DNA of 5,432 nt from Planctomycetota bacterium (GTDB taxonomy: Bacteria > Planctomycetota > GCA-002687715 > DRQF01), in NCBI GenBank assembly GCA_024275615.1, contig JAJRYU010000581.1:1-5432 (forward strand), read 5' to 3'. Each line of letters opens with the position of its first letter. Position 1 is the stretch's first letter. The translations under genes and the position numbers were made by a program. Below, one piece after another: positions 1 through 5,432 of the stretch. The notes below the pieces were generated by a model. That model had not been told where the DNA came from. It did not search any database and saw nothing but the letters and a program-made list of their open reading frames with translations.

Positions 1-140
1 AACCTGGCAAGGGTACTGGCCTTGGGCTTTCTATTGTCAAGGGAATCGTCGAAGAACATGGCGGTTCCATCGAGGTGGCCGCCTCACCTTTGGGAGGAGC
101 TCGATTCGTGTTGACTCTACCTAGTGAGCGGGAGAAATAG
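1..140 (+). CDS. Sensor histidine kinase, C-terminal end only (5' partial)
   Basis: This is the tail of a two-component sensor kinase. Read from base 3, the frame gives 45 residues before a TAG at 138-140; the rest of the gene lies before the window. The start of the fragment carries the G2-type ATP-lid motif GTGLGLSIVKGIVEEHGG, followed by a short beta strand pair ending in ARFVLTLP. This is how HATPase_c (GHKL) domains of histidine kinases normally finish. The ATPase domain binds ATP and phosphorylates a conserved histidine, which then passes the phosphate to the response regulator encoded 2 bases downstream, so the two form a cognate pair in one operon. The sensor input domain and the H-box are not visible, so the signal cannot be guessed. 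A PAS-type NtrB-like kinase is usual beside such a regulator, but that is inference. Confidence 0.93.
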   Translation, partial: PGKGTGLGLSIVKGIVEEHGGSIEVAASPLGGARFVLTLPSEREK

Positions 141-142
141 CC

Positions 143-1504
143 ATGCACGAACGTCTCCTCGTGATTGATGACAAGATTGCCATGTGTGAGCTTGTTCAGG
201 CCGGTCTTGCCCCGCTAGGAGTGGAAGTAAGCTGGGAGAGTGACCCCAAAATAGCTCTTGAGGTGATACGCCAGAGTACACCAGATGCCGTCTTGACCGA
301 CATCCGCATGCCTGGGATGACTGGGATAGAGCTGTGCTCGCGTATCCACCAAATCGCTCCGGCAATGCCGGTGATCGTTATGACGGGGTTCGGAACTCTA
401 GACTTGGCAATCGAGGCGATTCGAGCTGGGGCCTATGATTTTCTCTCTAAACCGATCGAACTGGACGTCCTTGAGTTCTCCGTACGCCGTGCCCTGGAAC
501 ATGCCCGACTCAGTGCAGAAGTGCGTCACTTAAACGATGCTCTGAATCAACTTCAGCCGGTTGGCATGAGTTATCGCTTGGAAGGAAGTAGTCCACCCAT
601 GTTGCGGTTGTTGGACATGTTGCCAAAAACGGCAACCTCCGATATTTCTGTGCTGATTGAAGGTGAGACAGGTACAGGAAAGGAGTTGCTCGCCAGGGAC
701 TTACACGACCACAGCCCTCGTGCGAAAGGGCCATTTGTGGCAGTGAACTGCGCAGCCTTGCCGGAAACTCTCGCTGAGTCTGATCTCTTTGGGCACGTAG
801 AAGGGGCCTACACCGACGCACGATCAACGCGAGCTGGGTTGTTTGCTCAGGCGAGCGGTGGCACATTTTTCTTGGATGAGATTGGCGAGCTGCCGACGAG
901 GCTCCAACCAAAGTTGTTGAGAGCTTTGCAGGAATCTCTTATTCGGCCGGTGGGCAGCGACAAGGAAGTGTCTCTTGATTGCCGCGTCATCGCGGCCACC
1001 AACCGAGATCTCAAGGCCGAAGCCAAGGCCGGCCGTTTTCGATCCGATCTCTACTACCGGGTCGCCGTCATCAAGATTCAGATGCCCCCTCTGCGTGAGA
1101 GAAAGGGCGACATCCTCGCCTTGGCTCAACATTTCAATCGCCGCATCGCGGAGCGGTTGGGAATTCGACCTCCTGGGTTATCGAAAGAGGTGGCTACTTG
1201 CCTCCTTGGCTACTCGTGGCCCGGAAATGTCAGAGAGCTTGAGAACGCAATTGAACGGGCTGTGGCTCTTTGTTCTGGCGAAGTACTTGTTGTCGAAGAC
1301 TTGCCAGAAGAGCTTTGGGAGAAGGCAGAACCCGAAGCTGATGAAGTGGGGTTGATCAGTCTCGCTGAGTTAGAGGAACGTCATATTCGTCGCGTTCTTC
1401 GGGCGGTAGCAGGCAACAAGAAAGCAGCTGCGGAAATCCTCGGGCTGGATCGACGCACGCTTTACCGTAAGTTGCAGAGATTCGATGAAAGTGAAGACGC
1501 TTGA
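143..1504 (+). CDS. NtrC-family sigma-54-dependent response regulator (REC-AAA+-Fis HTH)
   Basis: This 453-residue protein is full length for an NtrC/AtoC/ZraR-type activator, which is phosphorylated by its kinase and then uses ATP to open sigma-54 promoters. The receiver domain (about 4-120) has acidic pocket D9/D10, phospho-acceptor D53 in TDIRMPG, T81 and K103. The AAA+ domain (about 150-385) has Walker A GETGTGKE at 174-181, Walker B FFLDE at 242-246, AATNRDL at 284-290, the arginine-finger region FRSDLYYR at 299-306 and WPGNVRELEN at 359-368. The sigma-54-contacting loop reads GAYTDA (221-226) instead of GAFTGA. The C-terminus (about 407-449) is a Fis-type helix-turn-helix, with NKKAAAEILGLDRRTLYRKL at 425-444, for enhancer binding. 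The ATG is preceded by GGGAG at 130-134 with 8 bases of spacing, inside the end of the kinase gene, which suggests translational coupling. Targets are unknown. The family assignment is very secure; a specific gene name is not justified. Confidence 0.97.
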   Translation: MHERLLVIDDKIAMCELVQAGLAPLGVEVSWESDPKIALEVIRQSTPDAVLTDIRMPGMTGIELCSRIHQIAPAMPVIVMTGFGTLDLAIEAIRAGAYDFLSKPIELDVLEFSVRRALEHARLSAEVRHLNDALNQLQPVGMSYRLEGSSPPMLRLLDMLPKTATSDISVLIEGETGTGKELLARDLHDHSPRAKGPFVAVNCAALPETLAESDLFGHVEGAYTDARSTRAGLFAQASGGTFFLDEIGELPTRLQPKLLRALQESLIRPVGSDKEVSLDCRVIAATNRDLKAEAKAGRFRSDLYYRVAVIKIQMPPLRERKGDILALAQHFNRRIAERLGIRPPGLSKEVATCLLGYSWPGNVRELENAIERAVALCSGEVLVVEDLPEELWEKAEPEADEVGLISLAELEERHIRRVLRAVAGNKKAAAEILGLDRRTLYRKLQRFDESEDA

Positions 1505-1510
1505 CAAGCG
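1498..1510 (+). terminator. Weak hairpin over the regulator stop codon
   Basis: CGCTT, GAC, AAGCG forms a 5-bp stem with a 3-base loop that includes the TGA stop of the response regulator, followed by CTCTTT. It lies in the short convergent junction (22 bases between the two stop codons) with the glycosyltransferase gene. The stem is short and the T tract is broken, so it is at most a weak intrinsic terminator and could be chance. Confidence 0.2.
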
Positions 1511-1526
1511 CTCTTTCGTCCCCAGT

Positions 1527-2543
1527 TTAGTCCGGACTCTTCTTCTTGAGCGCGTAGTCGCATGTGCCCAAAGACATGCCAACACCGCGCCAAAAAGCGC
1601 GCAGAAAACTCAACGGTGCGAAAGCCCAGTATTTCTTGTCCTTCGTTCTTCTGACCAGCTTTAGTGTCAAGGGAAACTGAAGAGCAAAGAGGATGACGAA
1701 TAGTGCGGTCGTGATCGTGCAGGGTGCTACCAGCCAAAATCCAGAGATATCAAAGAGCACGAGGGGAAGGCTTGCCAAGCACAACATGGCCAGGGGAGGT
1801 TGTATGTGGTCTAAGAGGTTGGAATAGGAATCTCCGGTGGAATGGCCTTGGTGTTCCAAGTGCAAGTAAACCCGCCAAAACCCCTGCTGTCTTTGGACCT
1901 TCAAGTATTTGCCGAGTTGGGTAACGTGATGATGGGCGACTTTGGATTCTATCTCAAAATGGAGTTTCTTACCGAGCCCCATGACACGAAAGGAAAATTC
2001 TGCGTCCTGCGCCTTGAGGTAGCGTTCGTCAAACCCGCCCAGTTCTTCCAGAATATCGCGACGGTAGATAACGTTGAATGTGGCCAAGAAATTAACTTCG
2101 GTGGGCATGGCCAAGTGACGTTCAATGATCTCTTCATGAATCAGACAAGCCAAGAGACTCTCAGGCACAGCGTTTTCGTAACTTCCTGAAACGCCACCCA
2201 CTTTTTCGTTCTCCATGTGGGGCAGGAGTTTTTCCAAAGCATCGGGCGCTGCGACCGTATCTGAGTCAATAAACCATACGAGGTCACTCTTGGCACGTCG
2301 CCAGCCCAGGTTTCTTGCCGCCCCGGGCCCTTTGCCTTCTCCCCGAACGTAAGTAATGGGTAGATCTTGGGCGATTGAAGCGGTGTCGTCGGTCGAGCCA
2401 TCGTCAATGAACAAGACCTCAACAAGAGGCGAGTGGTTCGCTTGAAGAGCAGGGATGACGCTCTCTAAGCACGCTTTGAGGGTTGCGGCGCAGTTTCTTC
2501 CGGGAATGACGAGGCTGACTTGCATGAGGACGTCTTTTTTCAT
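1527..2543 (-). CDS. Membrane-anchored family 2 glycosyltransferase
   Basis: This 338-residue protein is a GT-A fold, GT2-type inverting glycosyltransferase that moves a sugar from a nucleotide donor to a lipid or glycan acceptor at the cytoplasmic membrane face. Visible motifs are VSLVIPGRN (9-17), the nucleotide-binding IDDGSTDDT (46-54), GPGAARNLG (72-80), the metal-binding DSD at 93-95, GGFDERYLKAQDAEFSFR (169-186) holding the likely catalytic base D180, and QRQQGFW (217-223). Two hydrophobic helices follow (about 251-267 and 271-295), then a tail RAFWRGVGMSLG (315-326) common in membrane GT2 enzymes. The ATG at 2543 is the first start after an in-frame TAG at 2598-2600, but no clear Shine-Dalgarno precedes it. 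M7 (2525) directly before the conserved strand is an alternative start. The gene is convergent with the response regulator and divergent from the DUF2304/TMTC-like pair. Donor and acceptor cannot be read from the sequence; a polyprenyl-phosphate acceptor or an exopolysaccharide/O-antigen role are both possible. Confidence 0.93.
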   Translation of the reverse strand: MKKDVLMQVSLVIPGRNCAATLKACLESVIPALQANHSPLVEVLFIDDGSTDDTASIAQDLPITYVRGEGKGPGAARNLGWRRAKSDLVWFIDSDTVAAPDALEKLLPHMENEKVGGVSGSYENAVPESLLACLIHEEIIERHLAMPTEVNFLATFNVIYRRDILEELGGFDERYLKAQDAEFSFRVMGLGKKLHFEIESKVAHHHVTQLGKYLKVQRQQGFWRVYLHLEHQGHSTGDSYSNLLDHIQPPLAMLCLASLPLVLFDISGFWLVAPCTITTALFVILFALQFPLTLKLVRRTKDKKYWAFAPLSFLRAFWRGVGMSLGTCDYALKKKSPD

Positions 2544-2576
2544 GGAATTGAAGGGTTCGCGTGGGCTGTTTTTACT

Positions 2577-2626
2577 CGAATTAGGGGTCGATGCAATCTA
2601 TCCCGAATTATTCATGACCTCGAATT
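2577..2626. repeat. Three CGAATT hexamers upstream of the GT2 gene
   Basis: CGAATT occurs at 2577-2582, 2604-2609 and 2621-2626, with a one-mismatch copy (CGAATC) at 2652-2657. The start-to-start spacings are 27, 17 and 31 bases. The copies lie in the leader and putative promoter of the minus-strand glycosyltransferase. They could be binding sites for a regulator, but the spacing does not fit one helical phase and such short words can recur by chance. Confidence 0.25.
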
Positions 2627-2636
2627 GGTCTACCAA
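2607..2636 (-). promoter_or_regulatory. Possible sigma-70-type promoter for the GT2 gene
   Basis: Read on the minus strand, TTGGTA (2636-2631) and AATAAT (2612-2607) are separated by 18 bases. They match the -35 and -10 consensus at 4 of 6 and 5 of 6 positions. Transcription would start near base 2600, leaving a leader of about 57 bases before the glycosyltransferase ATG. This is the best promoter-like pair I find for that gene, but it is a by-eye match to an E. coli consensus that may not hold in this organism. Confidence 0.3.
2625..2636. promoter_or_regulatory. Short inverted repeat overlapping the putative -35 box
   Basis: TTGGT, CT, ACCAA is a perfect 5-bp inverted repeat with a 2-base centre. 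It overlaps the putative -35 element of the minus-strand glycosyltransferase promoter, a position where a dimeric repressor could act. The half-sites are short, so an operator role is only a suggestion. Confidence 0.2.
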
Positions 2637-2656
2637 GGGGAGGGTGTGACCCGAAT

Positions 2657-2673
2657 CCGTCTCCGCAAGACGG
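2657..2673. other. Hairpin in the divergent intergenic region
   Basis: CCGTCT (2657-2662) and AGACGG (2668-2673) pair as a perfect 6-bp GC-rich stem around the loop CCGCA, followed on the plus strand by TTCTT. It sits roughly midway between the divergent glycosyltransferase and DUF2304 genes. It could be a weak terminator, a protein-binding inverted repeat or a structured leader element. There is no gene immediately upstream on the plus strand that would need a terminator here. Confidence 0.3.
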
Positions 2674-2755
2674 TTCTTGAGCGGTCCAATCCCCATACTT
2701 CGTCTAACGCGGGCGACAATCTCATGGATAAGTCAGACTCTGGGTGCTTTTTCGA

Positions 2756-2785
2756 TTGAGGAGATGCCCCCTTATCAACTATCCT
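2756..2785 (+). promoter_or_regulatory. Possible promoter for the DUF2304/TMTC-like operon
   Basis: TTGAGG (2756-2761) and TATCCT (2780-2785) are separated by 18 bases, each matching 4 of 6 consensus positions. Transcription would begin near 2792, just ahead of the Shine-Dalgarno at 2797-2800, giving a short leader of about 20 bases. The match is weak; position and spacing are the main support. Confidence 0.22.
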
Positions 2786-2796
2786 GATCCACCGAC

Positions 2797-2800
2797 GGAG
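2797..2800 (+). promoter_or_regulatory. Ribosome binding site fixing the DUF2304 start
   Basis: GGAG ends 10 bases before the ATG at 2811. This supports that ATG as the start; other in-frame starts would either lack this site or lose the first membrane helix. Confidence 0.55.
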
Positions 2801-2810
2801 TATTGTCGAT

Positions 2811-3182
2811 ATGCAACTGAGTGTCTTTCGGATTATTGTGCTGCTTGTTGGCGGCGTTTTGCTTTTGGGCACCTGGATTGCCAAAGCGAAGAATCGTGCC
2901 TCCTTGGGAGACGCCATACGCTGGTCGTTGATCTGGGTTGCCATGTGCAGCCTAGCGGTGTTTCCGAAGGTTTCAAATACAATCGCGCGGAAGTTGGGAA
3001 TTGACAGTGGTCGTTTCTTGGTGCTCTATTGTGCCGTTGTTTTCTTGAGCTGCTGCTTGGTTCTTGTCTACGCCAGGACGCGGCGGCTGAGTCGTGAAAT
3101 CACTCTTTTGGTCCGTGAAGTGGCGATTCAAAGAGAAGACGAAGAAAAGGCTGGCGTCCGCAAGAACGGCAAGACTGAATGA
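2811..3182 (+). CDS. DUF2304-type small membrane protein
   Basis: This 123-residue protein has three predicted membrane helices (about 5-24, 36-51 and 68-88) and a charged, probably helical cytoplasmic tail. The pattern fits the DUF2304 family: a short N-terminal helix, a basic linker (KAKNR, 25-29), RWSLIW (37-42), a proline ending helix two (P52), then IARKLGI (58-64), a third helix, and a tail beginning LSREITLLVREVAI (93-106). Family members are about 110-130 residues, so this is full length. Their biochemical role is not established, but the genes are often found next to GT2 enzymes of polyprenyl-phosphate sugar metabolism, as here, where a GT2 gene lies divergently 267 bases away. The stop overlaps the next start as ATGA, so the two are very likely translated together. 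No signal peptide cleavage is evident; the protein should sit in the inner membrane. The family call is from pattern recognition, not from a profile search. Confidence 0.82.
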   Translation: MQLSVFRIIVLLVGGVLLLGTWIAKAKNRASLGDAIRWSLIWVAMCSLAVFPKVSNTIARKLGIDSGRFLVLYCAVVFLSCCLVLVYARTRRLSREITLLVREVAIQREDEEKAGVRKNGKTE

Positions 3183-5432
3183 AAGAAGAGTGGGTGGGGG
3201 CAAAACGGCGCTTTCTTGTGCCTCTTTTGGTGGTACTCACCGTCATCCCATGGCTCAGCAGTTTTTCCGGCACCTATGTGTTTGATGACTCCCGTGAGAT
3301 CATGCAAAGCACGAGGATCAAGAGGTTCGTTCCTCTGCGCCGACATCTGAGATCCCAGCGCCCCCTACAGAGCTTGTCACTTGCGCTCAATTATAAGATC
3401 TCTGGATTTGATCCTTGGAGCTACCATCTTTTCAACCTTCTGATCCATTTGGGCTCTGTTGTTGTTCTGTTCGCTTTTCTGCGCGGCACTCTTGTTGCGT
3501 GGAACATGCGACCTTCTTGGCTGCCACCCCCAGATGTGTTTGCGTTTGCAGTCGCCTTGCTGTGGGGAGCCCACCCTCTTCAGACAGAGTCTGTAACTTA
3601 CATCGTACAGCGCGCTGAGTCGCTCATGGGGTTGTTTTATCTCATCGGCTTGTGGGCGGTGATGCGAGGCTGCCGGGCCAAGACACCCTTGAAGTGGTTT
3701 GCCGCTGCAGCCCTAGCTGGCTCCTTGGGCATGGTGACCAAAATTGTCATTGGTTCTCTGCCGATGGTCGCCATTTGTTACGACCGACTGTTCTTCGCCA
3801 AGTCGTTCAAAGAAACCTTGCGGCGCCGAGGGCTGGGTCACTTGTTGTTGTTCGCTATTTGGCTGGTGCCCATGGCAACGGGCTTGTTCGCCAAGCTGAC
3901 CACGACCAGTGGTGGTGGAGGAAACGGAGCGAGTGCCGGTCTTGCTGTTTCCCATATCTCTAAGTTTGACTATCTTCTGTCCGAACCCAGCGTGATTCTG
4001 CACTACATCAGTCTTGTCTTTTGGCCAGTCAATCAATGTTTGGACTATGATTGGCCCGCCGTTCACTACTTTGCTGACGCGGCGCTCCCAGGCCTCGTTG
4101 TTCTATCTGCCTTGGCTCTAGGTTTTTACCTGTTGGTTCGTGGCCGCAAACTCGCCATCGTTGTCCTGACATTTTTCTTCATCCTCTCACCAACATCCAG
4201 TTTTCTGCCTCTCTTTGACTTAGCAGCAGAACACCGCATGTATCTGCCGTCGATTTCAGTCGTTCTCATGGCGGTCTTGGGTTTCGCGATGTGCCTCAAG
4301 AAACTCGGTCTCACGAAGACGTTTGCTCTTGGCACACTGATCGTTGTCTATTTGACTCTGGGCACAGCGACGTGGCGCCGCAATCTTCTGTACGCCGATG
4401 AGGCTGGCATGTGGCAGCAAGTACTTGAAGTCAAGCCAGAAAATGGCCGCGCTCACTACCAACTGGGCTGCTTGGCCTATGACCGCGGTGACTTCGCGGA
4501 AGCACGGAGGAAATGTCAAGATTCACTGCGGCTCAATCCAGGATACGGACTCAATTACATCCTCTTGTCGCAACTTGAAAATCAGGACCGCCACTACGAG
4601 CAAGCGCTTGTCGCCGCTGAGCGAGCAACAAAGATTCTTCCCAATCTGGCGGCGGCCTGGAATGTCTACGGCTCTTCGCTCTTCCAACTCGGTCGGTTTG
4701 ACGAAGCTGTTTTGGCTCATAAGACGGCGGCTCTCTTGAACCCGGGGCTAGCCTTGACTCATCGCAAGAAAGCTCAGGCTTTTCTGAAGGCCGGCGATCT
4801 GGAGCGGGCGGCAAAATCACTCACGCGAGCGTTCTATGAAGGTGATCGTTCCGCCGAGGCCTATTCTGTTCAAGCCGTCTTGGCACGGGTGGCAGGAGAT
4901 TTGGATGCCGCTGAATCGTCCTACAAGTTGGCTCTCGAAATCGACGATAGTGATGGCGAAATCTGGCTGAATTACTCTCTCACTCTCGAAGCGCTCTGGC
5001 GTTATGAGGAAGCACTGAAGGCCGCTCAAACGGCGCTGGAGAAGAACGAGAACATATCTCGTGCGCGACTCCAAATAGGGCTCATGCTTGATAAACTCGG
5101 GCGCTATCACGATGCTGAGGAGGCCTTCGCCAACTTGCTAGAAAAAACCGCGGGCGTGGCTCCGGCGCTCAAGAGATTCGCCACCATGCTTCGAACTCGT
5201 GTCGCGGCCAAAGCTGCCGCGACAATACGATTTCCCCAACGGAACGATGTTGCAGCAGGCAAAGTTTCGGCTGAAGAGATGATCCTCTTGGCTGAAGTGG
5301 CGGTAGCGAAGAGAGAATTCAAATGGGCGACCAGTCTCTATGCCCAGGCATTTGCCAAGGCGCCCCAACTCGCAGAGGACTTGGGCCGCTCCTATCGCTA
5401 TGGAGGCGCCTGGGCGGCGGCCCGGTCCAAGG
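3179..5432 (+). CDS. TMTC-like GT-C membrane glycosyltransferase with TPR repeats (3' partial)
   Basis: The frame is open from the ATG at 3179 to the window edge, 751 codons without a stop, and the protein continues beyond. The N-terminal ~400 residues hold about 9-11 membrane helices with the signature blocks of the TMTC/bacterial O-mannosyltransferase-like GT-C family. These are YVFDDS (33-38) in the first outer loop, with the D36/D37 pair expected to act in catalysis or metal binding; RPLQSLSLALNY (61-72); YHLFNLLIH (82-90); LLWGAHPLQTESVTYIVQRA (127-146); LDYDWP (288-293); LSPTSSFLPL (336-345); and AEHRMYLPS (350-358). Such enzymes take sugar from a polyprenyl-phosphate donor on the outer membrane face. 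From about 423 to 660 there are roughly seven TPR repeats (for example GDFAEARRKCQDSLRLNP, 437-454; GRFDEAVLAHKTAALLNP) that likely bind protein partners or acceptors. Residues 699-751 resemble the tail of planctomycete kinase/TPR proteins. No strong Shine-Dalgarno is seen; the ATGA overlap implies coupling to DUF2304. One motif reads MVTKIV (185-190), where family members usually have an acidic residue after the lysine. Sugar and acceptor are unknown. Confidence 0.9.
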   Translation, partial: MKEEWVGAKRRFLVPLLVVLTVIPWLSSFSGTYVFDDSREIMQSTRIKRFVPLRRHLRSQRPLQSLSLALNYKISGFDPWSYHLFNLLIHLGSVVVLFAFLRGTLVAWNMRPSWLPPPDVFAFAVALLWGAHPLQTESVTYIVQRAESLMGLFYLIGLWAVMRGCRAKTPLKWFAAAALAGSLGMVTKIVIGSLPMVAICYDRLFFAKSFKETLRRRGLGHLLLFAIWLVPMATGLFAKLTTTSGGGGNGASAGLAVSHISKFDYLLSEPSVILHYISLVFWPVNQCLDYDWPAVHYFADAALPGLVVLSALALGFYLLVRGRKLAIVVLTFFFILSPTSSFLPLFDLAAEHRMYLPSISVVLMAVLGFAMCLKKLGLTKTFALGTLIVVYLTLGTATWRRNLLYADEAGMWQQVLEVKPENGRAHYQLGCLAYDRGDFAEARRKCQDSLRLNPGYGLNYILLSQLENQDRHYEQALVAAERATKILPNLAAAWNVYGSSLFQLGRFDEAVLAHKTAALLNPGLALTHRKKAQAFLKAGDLERAAKSLTRAFYEGDRSAEAYSVQAVLARVAGDLDAAESSYKLALEIDDSDGEIWLNYSLTLEALWRYEEALKAAQTALEKNENISRARLQIGLMLDKLGRYHDAEEAFANLLEKTAGVAPALKRFATMLRTRVAAKAAATIRFPQRNDVAAGKVSAEEMILLAEVAVAKREFKWATSLYAQAFAKAPQLAEDLGRSYRYGGAWAAARSK

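Noticed and set aside
510..1132. Two minus-strand reading frames of 133 and 102 residues opposite the response regulator
   Set aside because: They are antisense to the conserved AAA+ motifs and contain no recognisable domains.
1529..1538. 10-base palindrome AGTCCGGACT at the end of the GT2 gene
   Set aside because: It covers the last codons and stop of the gene, has no loop or T tract suited to a terminator, and a single 10-base palindrome is not unusual.
2291..2306. Sigma-54-like element TGGCACG with GG-N10-GC spacing on the plus strand
   Set aside because: The -24 half is a perfect match, but the -12 half reads CAGCC rather than TTGCA, it lies inside the antisense of the GT2 coding region, and the nearest plus-strand gene begins about 500 bases away.
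2592..2605. Minus-strand GGGATAGATTGCA upstream of the GT2 gene as a sigma-54 promoter
   Set aside because: The TTGCA is good but the GG to GC distance is at most 8 bases instead of 10, which is incompatible with sigma-54 recognition.
2520..2759. 79-residue plus-strand reading frame upstream of DUF2304
   Set aside because: It begins inside the antisense of the GT2 N-terminus, has no motif, and its composition does not resemble the neighbouring proteins.
2630..2944. 104-residue minus-strand reading frame across the intergenic region and DUF2304
   Set aside because: It overlaps the well-supported DUF2304 gene and has no recognisable motif or convincing ribosome binding site.
3713..4066. 117-residue minus-strand reading frame
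   Set aside because: It lies fully inside the plus-strand GT-C gene, is low-complexity and polar where the sense strand is hydrophobic, and shows no family motif; it is an antisense shadow.

Overview
The window looks like a bacterial chromosome segment of moderate GC content, densely packed, with no RNA genes, mobile elements or CRISPR arrays that I can see. The best lineage guess is Planctomycetota or a similar phylum rich in TPR proteins and sigma-54 regulators. That rests on the TMTC-like membrane/TPR protein, on its C-terminal stretch that resembles the tail of planctomycete kinase/TPR proteins, and on the NtrC-type two-component pair. It is an inference from protein style, not a proven assignment.

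Layout. (1) Bases 1-1504, plus strand: the last 45 residues of a sensor histidine kinase, then, 2 bases later, a complete NtrC-type sigma-54 response regulator (REC, AAA+, Fis HTH). (2) Bases 1527-2543, minus strand and convergent with the regulator: a family 2 glycosyltransferase with a C-terminal membrane anchor. (3) Bases 2544-2810: a divergent intergenic region with weak promoter-like elements, three CGAATT copies, a short inverted repeat and a hairpin. (4) Bases 2811-3182, plus strand: a small three-helix membrane protein of the DUF2304 type. (5) From 3179 to the end of the window, plus strand and overlapping the previous gene by ATGA: a very long reading frame, cut by the window edge, for a multi-pass GT-C-like (TMTC/protein O-mannosyltransferase-like) enzyme fused to TPR repeats.

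How they may work together. GT2 enzymes of this kind can move a sugar from a nucleotide donor to a lipid carrier or growing glycan on the cytoplasmic face. GT-C enzymes use lipid-phosphate sugars on the outer face. DUF2304 proteins commonly sit beside such GT2 genes. The divergent GT2 / DUF2304 / TMTC-TPR set is therefore plausibly a lipid-linked sugar and protein or glycan glycosylation module. Nothing in the sequence ties the two-component system to it: no convincing sigma-54 promoter precedes either glycosylation transcript.
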